From an uncultured Chthoniobacterales bacterium (GTDB lineage Bacteria > Verrucomicrobiota > Verrucomicrobiia > Chthoniobacterales > UBA10450): a DNA stretch of 10,389 nucleotides. Below the pieces are notes generated by a model. The model did not search any database. It was not told the origin of the DNA and worked only from the letters and a program-made list of their open reading frames with translations. Of the stretch, positions 5,795 to 10,389 are shown piece after piece (positions within the stretch are counted from its first letter, which is position 1; every line of letters begins with the position of its first letter). The stretch lies in contig CATPAT010000022.1 in assembly GCA_955652155.1 (NCBI GenBank), positions 1-10,389 of the forward strand, written 5' to 3'. Position numbers and translations under genes: made by a program.

Positions 5795-6946
5795 GTGCGC
5801 ATCCTAATTGCGCCGGATAAATTCAAAGGCGCGCTGAGCGCGCGCGAAGTGGCAGACAGCATTGCGGCTGGTCTGCGCGAAGTTTTACCGGATGCCGAGA
5901 TCGACGTCGCGCCGATGGCGGATGGCGGCGAGGGAACCGCCGAAGCGATTTGCGACGCGCTCGGCGGTTCATGGTTAAAATGCAAAGCGCACGATCCACT
6001 CGTTCGCGAGATCGAGGCGCATTACGCTTGGATCGACCAAGACAAGCTCGCGGTGATGGAGATGAGCGAAGCGGCCGGCATGAGACGTTTACGGCCGAAC
6101 GAGTTCGATGTCGATCTTGCGAGCACCTTCGGCGTTGGCGAAATGATTTTGGATGCCGCCGAGCGAGGCGCGCAACAAATCATTATTGGACTGGGCGGCA
6201 GCGCTACCAACGATGGCGGATTTGGCATGGCACGCGCACTGGGTTTTCGGTTTTTCGTGGGCAAGGAAGAATTAAACGGTCCAATCCACGAGTTGGAAAA
6301 GCTTACGCGTCTTGTGGCACCCTCACCTGCCGCTTCGCGACTTCCTCTGCCTGAGGGAGAGGATGGAGGTGAGGGCAAAGCGCTGGCGAAAATTGTTGCG
6401 GCCGTGGATGTACGAAATCCGTTGCTCGGCGTGAATGGAGCGACGCGAGTGTTCGGTCCGCAGAAGGGCGCGACCCGGAATCAAATCGGCGAATTGGAAC
6501 GCGCTCTAACGAGACTGGCGGATGTCGTGGCCGAGCAATTCGGAATTGATTATCGAGATAAAGCGGGCGCAGGCGCGGCGGGCGGCATCGGCTTTGGACT
6601 AATGAGCTTTTGCGGCGCAACAATTCGGCCGGGCTTCGATGTCGTTGCCGAATCAATCGGCCTCGAAGCGAAAATGAAAGATGTCGATCTTGTGATTACG
6701 GGCGAGGGAAGTTTGGATCGACAAACACTGGAAGGAAAAACGCCGGCGGGCGTGGCGCGATGCGCGCACAAACTGGGGAAGCGGGTCTACGCGATAGTCG
6801 GGCGTGCGACCGACGAAGCGGAACCGCGAAAACTTTTTGACGGCGTTTATCAAAACGCGCGGCCCGGGATGAGCGATGAAGAGAACATGAAACGCGCGGC
6901 GGAATTCTTGCGCGAGAATGCGCGCGAATTGGCGAACAGTTTGTAG
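5795..6946 (+). CDS. Glycerate kinase, type I (GlxK/GarK family)
   Basis: The protein phosphorylates D-glycerate with ATP; this family usually gives 2-phosphoglycerate and so feeds glyoxylate- or sugar-acid-derived glycerate into glycolysis. It has 383 residues. Landmarks are the N-terminus MRILIAPDKFKGALSA, MADGGEGT (41-48), IIIGLGGSATNDGG (129-142), NPLLGVNGATRVFGPQKGA (208-226) and VITGEGSLDRQTLEGKTP (300-317). The GTG start at 5795 is chosen because it begins directly at the conserved N-terminus and lies 4 bp after the gatB stop, so the two genes are probably co-transcribed. Residues 176-194 (PSPAASRLPLPEGEDGGEG) do not belong to the family core and are encoded by a palindromic repeat. 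They lie before the IVAAVDV strand, probably on a surface loop, so activity may be kept. The choice between 2-phospho and 3-phospho product is from family knowledge only. Confidence 0.93.
   Translation: MRILIAPDKFKGALSAREVADSIAAGLREVLPDAEIDVAPMADGGEGTAEAICDALGGSWLKCKAHDPLVREIEAHYAWIDQDKLAVMEMSEAAGMRRLRPNEFDVDLASTFGVGEMILDAAERGAQQIIIGLGGSATNDGGFGMARALGFRFFVGKEELNGPIHELEKLTRLVAPSPAASRLPLPEGEDGGEGKALAKIVAAVDVRNPLLGVNGATRVFGPQKGATRNQIGELERALTRLADVVAEQFGIDYRDKAGAGAAGGIGFGLMSFCGATIRPGFDVVAESIGLEAKMKDVDLVITGEGSLDRQTLEGKTPAGVARCAHKLGKRVYAIVGRATDEAEPRKLFDGVYQNARPGMSDEENMKRAAEFLRENARELANSL
6320..6375. repeat. Palindromic repeat inserted in frame in the glycerate kinase gene
   Basis: CCCTCACCT (6320-6328) and its exact reverse complement AGGTGAGGG (6367-6375) bound a 56-bp stretch. 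An inner 6-bp stem TCCTCT/AGAGGA (6343-6348 with 6358-6363, loop of 9 bases) lies within it. The sequence is of the CCCTCACC...GAGGGAGAGG type, which is common as an intergenic repeat in many bacterial genomes (recalled, not searched). Here it is read in frame and encodes Pro/Ala/Gly/Glu-rich residues, keeping the kinase open. Reading frame and downstream motifs are intact. Confidence 0.65.
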
Positions 6947-7123
6947 GGCAAAATTCTACCCTTTGTTGCGCCCACCCCCGATCGAAACAAACGGATCTTT
7001 CACTGCCAGAAATATTTAGAGATGTCTCGGTCCCAGCGGACCGGCAGTTCGCTCGACCTGAGTACGGTTTAGGATGACAAACCGCCTTTCATTTCGCATG
7101 CAGTGGGCGAAAATAGCCGACTC
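6947..7123 (+). other. Leader region with two small hairpins before the polysaccharide gene
   Basis: These 177 bases separate the kinase stop from the next start; no gene is supported. Two inverted repeats are visible: CGGTCC/GGACCG (7028-7033 with 7038-7043, loop CAGC) and TTTCGC/GCGAAA (7092-7097 with 7107-7112, loop of 9 bases). The second ends 11 bases before the ATG at 7124 and could affect initiation. A weak AGGG/CCCT pairing occurs just after the kinase stop, too short to call a terminator. No convincing -35/-10 pair was found. A promoter for the following gene most likely lies here, but this is inferred only from the size of the gap. Confidence 0.35.
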
Positions 7124-10100
7124 ATGCAGGATGTTCCTCCGGGCGCGCTGACGCCGTTTGTCTTTTCCGATCCGGCCGGTAAACGCTGGCCGCGGTTGCG
7201 TCTTATTTTGCTCATTTTCGGTGTATTCGCCTTTCTGAGCACGGTGCTCTTTGTCCAGACACTGTTTGTCGCGCCCCAGATGCGGGTGCCGTTTTCGTTG
7301 CGCCAATTAAAGGGACAATTGAAGGCGCTCCAAAGAGCGAACCCGGCCGGCCAGGTCGCGCCAAGCTCACTTCTTTGGCAGAAATTCGGTGCGGCCAAAC
7401 AGGCCGCGAAAAAGTTGGCCGGCGCAACCGCGACCCCGAGTCCGCCGGCAAGATCTCGCAAAAAAGCGCCGCCGAATGAAGTCCGGCTCGCGTTTTACAC
7501 CAATGGCGATCCCTACAGTTACTCGTCGCTGGAAGAGCACGCGTCGCTGATTACGCATTTGTGTCCGGAATGGATCACGGTGGTAAACGGTCTCGGCGAC
7601 ATTCAGATCGACCCCGACATTCGGCTGCCAAAGTTTTGCGCGAGCAAAGGAATTAAGCTGATGCCGTTGCTGACAAATTTGGTCGGTGACGCGTGGCAAC
7701 CTGAAGCGATCGAAAATCTGGCGCACGGGCCGGCGGATCGACAGGAGCGCTTTTTCGCAAAAGTAATCGCAGCGTTACGCGACGCGAAAGCTGCCGGGGT
7801 CATAATCGATTGGGAACAGATCGACCCAGTTTACAAAAAGGACGTGACCACGTTCGTCGATAAGTTTTGCGACGCGCTTCATAACGACGACAAGGAACTT
7901 TGGCTCACCGTTCAACCGGGTCAGGAGCTCGAGTACATCGATTTCGACGAACTTTCGGACAACGTCGATCGGTTCGTCGCTTCGCTGTTCGACGAAACCT
8001 CGGACATCGATCCGCCGGGGCCGCTCGGATCACGCCCATGGTTTGAAGGTTGGCTGCATGTCTTGCTCGAAGGCACGGATACGAAGCAGTGGATCATTAC
8101 GCTCGGCAGTTATGGCTACGATTGGACGGTCGGCGGCAAGAAAGCGGAGCTGATCAGCTTCGCCGAGGCAATGAGTCGCGCGAACAACGCGGAAATCCAG
8201 GGCGCCGAGGTCAGCGGTCCCAGTTACAATCCGTATTTTTATTTCGAGGATGGCGACAAGGAACACGCCGTCTGGTTTCTCGACGTGGTCACGTTATTAA
8301 ATGAGCTACGCGAGGTGCGCGGTCAAAAAGCAGGCGGCTTCGCACTCTATCGCCTTGGCACCGAAGATCCCGCGATTTGGGACGCGCTGGCCGTCCCTCG
8401 CGATTTCAAGATCGACAATCAGACGCGCGATGCACTCGAAGTGTTGAAAGGCACCGACACAATCACTGACGTAGGTGAAGGCGAAATCGTGACGGTGGAC
8501 GAAAGTCGCGCCGACGGGATGCGCAAACTCGCCGTCGATTCAGAAGGCTATCTCACCGCCAAATACACAAACTTCCCCGAGTTTCCGACCCTGTATCATC
8601 AGGGTGCGGGTGGGGAGCATCAGGTTGCGATCACATTTGACGATGGTCCTGACCCGCAATGGACGCCAAAGATTCTGGACATTTTGAAAACGGCAAACGC
8701 GAAGGCCGCGTTCTTTTTGGTCGGAATGAACGCGGAGAAATATCCCGGGCTCGTCAGGCGAATTGTCAACGAAGGGCACGAGATTGGGAACCACACTTAT
8801 TATCATCCGAACCTGGCGCTGGCCTGGCCCGAGCATGTGCGGCTTGAATTGAATGCGACCCAGCTTCTGATCGAAACAATTACCGGCCGCGCGACCACGT
8901 TGTTTCGTCCGCCTTACGCCGCCGACACCCAGCCGTCGCAGATGAGCGAGCTGATGCCGTTGCAAATTGCGCAGGACTTGAGCTATCTGGTCGTTCTCGA
9001 AAACATCGACCCGCAGGATTGGGCGAAGCCGGGCGCGGACATTATTTTGCAGCGGATAAAACAGCAACGGCGTGACGGCAGTATCATTTTGTTGCATGAC
9101 GCCGGCGGCGATCGTTCCCAAACGGTCGCCGCGCTGCCGCGCATTCTCGATTGGCTGCACACACGCGGCGATACGGTTGTGCCCCTGAGCACTTTGTTGG
9201 GAACATCGCGCGATGCGGTGATGCCACCATTGCAAACAACGAATCCGTCGTTGGCGCGGCTGGTCAGCGGCGCCGGGTTCCGCGTTTATCACGCGCTCGA
9301 AGAATTTCTCTGGGCTTTCATGATCGTCGCCACCGCGCTGGTGGTCGCACGCACGTTGGTAGTGATTTGGCTCGCTTATCGTTTTCGGCGATTACCCAAA
9401 CAAGATTTTGTAGCGCCGATCAGCATTGTGATGGCCGCTTACAACGAAGAAAAAGTGATCGCCGGCACTTTGCGTTCGTTGCTTTCGACCGATTACAACG
9501 GCGAACTCGAGATCATCGTAGTGGACGATGGTTCGCGCGACCAAACCGCTGCGGAAGTCGAACGCGTGGCTGATGCCGATCCGCGCGTGCGTTTGCTGCG
9601 TCAGGAAAATCGAGGGAAAGCGCGTGCGTTGCAACGCGCACTGGCCGCAGCTCGCCACGGAATCATTGTGTTCGTTGACGCGGATACGCATTTTCAGCGC
9701 GACACGCTGTCGGTATTGCTCGAGCCATTTGGCGACGAAACGATCGGTGCGGTTTCGGGCCACGCGAAAGTTGGCAATCTGCGCACGTTCATCGCGAGGT
9801 GCCAGTCGCTCGAGTACACCTGCGGATTCAATCTCGATCGCCGCGCTTACACGCGGTGGAATTGCATCACCGTTGTGCCGGGCGCGATCAGCGCGATCCG
9901 CAAAGCAGCGATCGATCGAGCCGGAGGTTTAAGTTTGCAGACCCTGGCCGAAGACACCGATCTCACTCTAGCACTGCATAAAGATCGACAACGCATCGTC
10001 TACGTGCCGCAAGCGATTGCCTGGACGGAAGCGCCGGAATCTGTGCGCACGTTGGCGCGGCAGCGTTTTCGCTGGGCCTACGGCACCTTGCAATGTCTTT

Positions 10101-10389
10101 GGAAACATCGCGACATGATCTTCAACTGGAACTATCGCGCGCTCGGCTGGTTTAGTTTGCCGAGCGTTTGGTTTTTCCAAATCATTCTCGTGGCGGTCAC
10201 GCCGGTGGTGGATTTGCTCTTGTTCGCTTCGCTTCCGTTCGGTGCCTGGAGCGCGGTGCTCCCGTTTGTAATTACATTTCTTTCCATGGACGTCATCCTG
10301 GCGACGCTCGCTTGCATTTTAGAACGCGAACCGATCACGCGCGCGTGGCGGATTTTGCCGATGCGGCTGATTTATCGGCCGATGCTGAG
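7124..10389 (+). CDS. GH18 - CE4 deacetylase - GT2 fusion, probable exopolysaccharide synthase (3' end outside window)
   Basis: The frame stays open for 1088 codons and leaves the window. In order: basic N-terminus (KRWPRLR, 20-26); TM1 about 27-49; Ala/Pro/Lys-rich linker 51-117; GH18-like domain about 118-425 with GVIIDWEQ at 225-232 (Asp229, Glu231); CE4/NodB deacetylase about 499-695 with TFDDGPD (Asp506, Asp507), metal-binding HTYYH (His557, His561), FRPPY (594-598) and LLHDAGG (His658); TM2 about 726-752; GT2 domain about 764-990 with VVDDGS (799-804), DAD (852-854), AEDTD (942-946) and QRFRW (980-984), the D, DxD, ED, QxxRW set of processive synthases; then at least two more membrane segments from about 1008. 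Basic residues before TM1 and after TM2 (YRFRR) place GH18 and CE4 in the periplasm and GT2 in the cytosol. The inferred product is a partly deacetylated hexosamine polymer, as made by PgaC with PgaB. Frame opens after TAG 7070-7072; GTG 7103 is an alternative start. Confidence 0.88.
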   Translation, partial: MQDVPPGALTPFVFSDPAGKRWPRLRLILLIFGVFAFLSTVLFVQTLFVAPQMRVPFSLRQLKGQLKALQRANPAGQVAPSSLLWQKFGAAKQAAKKLAGATATPSPPARSRKKAPPNEVRLAFYTNGDPYSYSSLEEHASLITHLCPEWITVVNGLGDIQIDPDIRLPKFCASKGIKLMPLLTNLVGDAWQPEAIENLAHGPADRQERFFAKVIAALRDAKAAGVIIDWEQIDPVYKKDVTTFVDKFCDALHNDDKELWLTVQPGQELEYIDFDELSDNVDRFVASLFDETSDIDPPGPLGSRPWFEGWLHVLLEGTDTKQWIITLGSYGYDWTVGGKKAELISFAEAMSRANNAEIQGAEVSGPSYNPYFYFEDGDKEHAVWFLDVVTLLNELREVRGQKAGGFALYRLGTEDPAIWDALAVPRDFKIDNQTRDALEVLKGTDTITDVGEGEIVTVDESRADGMRKLAVDSEGYLTAKYTNFPEFPTLYHQGAGGEHQVAITFDDGPDPQWTPKILDILKTANAKAAFFLVGMNAEKYPGLVRRIVNEGHEIGNHTYYHPNLALAWPEHVRLELNATQLLIETITGRATTLFRPPYAADTQPSQMSELMPLQIAQDLSYLVVLENIDPQDWAKPGADIILQRIKQQRRDGSIILLHDAGGDRSQTVAALPRILDWLHTRGDTVVPLSTLLGTSRDAVMPPLQTTNPSLARLVSGAGFRVYHALEEFLWAFMIVATALVVARTLVVIWLAYRFRRLPKQDFVAPISIVMAAYNEEKVIAGTLRSLLSTDYNGELEIIVVDDGSRDQTAAEVERVADADPRVRLLRQENRGKARALQRALAAARHGIIVFVDADTHFQRDTLSVLLEPFGDETIGAVSGHAKVGNLRTFIARCQSLEYTCGFNLDRRAYTRWNCITVVPGAISAIRKAAIDRAGGLSLQTLAEDTDLTLALHKDRQRIVYVPQAIAWTEAPESVRTLARQRFRWAYGTLQCLWKHRDMIFNWNYRALGWFSLPSVWFFQIILVAVTPVVDLLLFASLPFGAWSAVLPFVITFLSMDVILATLACILEREPITRAWRILPMRLIYRPML

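Noticed and set aside
6942..6966. Intrinsic terminator after the glycerate kinase gene
   Set aside because: Only a 4-bp AGGG/CCCT stem with a 10-base loop is possible, and the following T-run is short and interrupted.
7074..7123. Small gene or earlier start of the polysaccharide gene at ATG 7074
   Set aside because: ATG 7074 is in a different frame from the fusion protein. In the correct frame the only upstream candidate is GTG 7103, which adds seven unremarkable residues.
8540..9292. 250-codon open frame on the - strand
   Set aside because: It lies fully inside the CE4 region of the + strand fusion gene, whose motifs are unmistakable. Its translation is Arg/Gln-rich and lacks any recognisable domain, as expected of an antisense shadow in GC-rich coding DNA.

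Overview
The window holds a run of genes that all lie on the + strand. They look chromosomal and come from a moderately GC-rich, Gram-negative, probably soil or environmental bacterium. Gene content, gene style and almost absent Shine-Dalgarno sequences fit the Verrucomicrobiota (Chthoniobacterales-like) best. That placement is inferred from overall resemblance, not from a marker gene, and is only moderately confident.

Layout. (1) Bases 2-1711 hold the 3' end of a cystathionine beta-synthase gene followed by a complete cystathionine gamma-lyase/gamma-synthase-type PLP enzyme. Together they form a reverse transsulfuration pair (homocysteine to cystathionine to cysteine). (2) Bases 1711-1831 are a 121-bp non-coding palindromic element whose ends are inverted repeats. 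It starts on the last base of the preceding stop codon. (3) Bases 1870-3860 hold aroC (chorismate synthase), overlapped by 4 bp by a CvpA-family membrane protein gene with an unusual repeat-bearing tail. (4) Bases 3862-4323 are a compact cassette: one GxxExxY-family (PD-(D/E)xK fold) gene, broken by a one-base frameshift and framed by two arms, each made of three 9-bp repeats in inverted orientation. (5) Bases 4336-6946 hold gatB (amidotransferase subunit B for Gln/Asn-tRNA formation) and a type I glycerate kinase gene. The kinase gene carries an in-frame palindromic repeat that adds about 19 low-complexity residues. (6) From base 7124 to the window end runs one very long open frame (1088 codons visible, 3' end cut off). 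It encodes a membrane-anchored GH18 domain, a CE4 polysaccharide deacetylase domain and a processive GT2 glycosyltransferase in one chain.

How they fit together. The first five complete chromosomal genes are housekeeping (sulfur amino acids, shikimate pathway, aminoacyl-tRNA formation, glycerate phosphorylation) and look like loosely grouped genes rather than one pathway. The last gene probably encodes a self-contained exopolysaccharide machine. Its GT2 domain would polymerise a hexosamine polymer at the cytoplasmic face, and its GH18 and CE4 domains would trim and deacetylate the polymer on the periplasmic side. This resembles a PgaB plus PgaC pair fused in one polypeptide.

The most unusual signals are the three small repeat-type elements, each using a different strategy (intergenic palindrome, gene-carrying cassette with repeat arms, in-frame coding insertion), and the three-domain polysaccharide enzyme. 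No tRNA, rRNA, CRISPR array or phage gene was seen.
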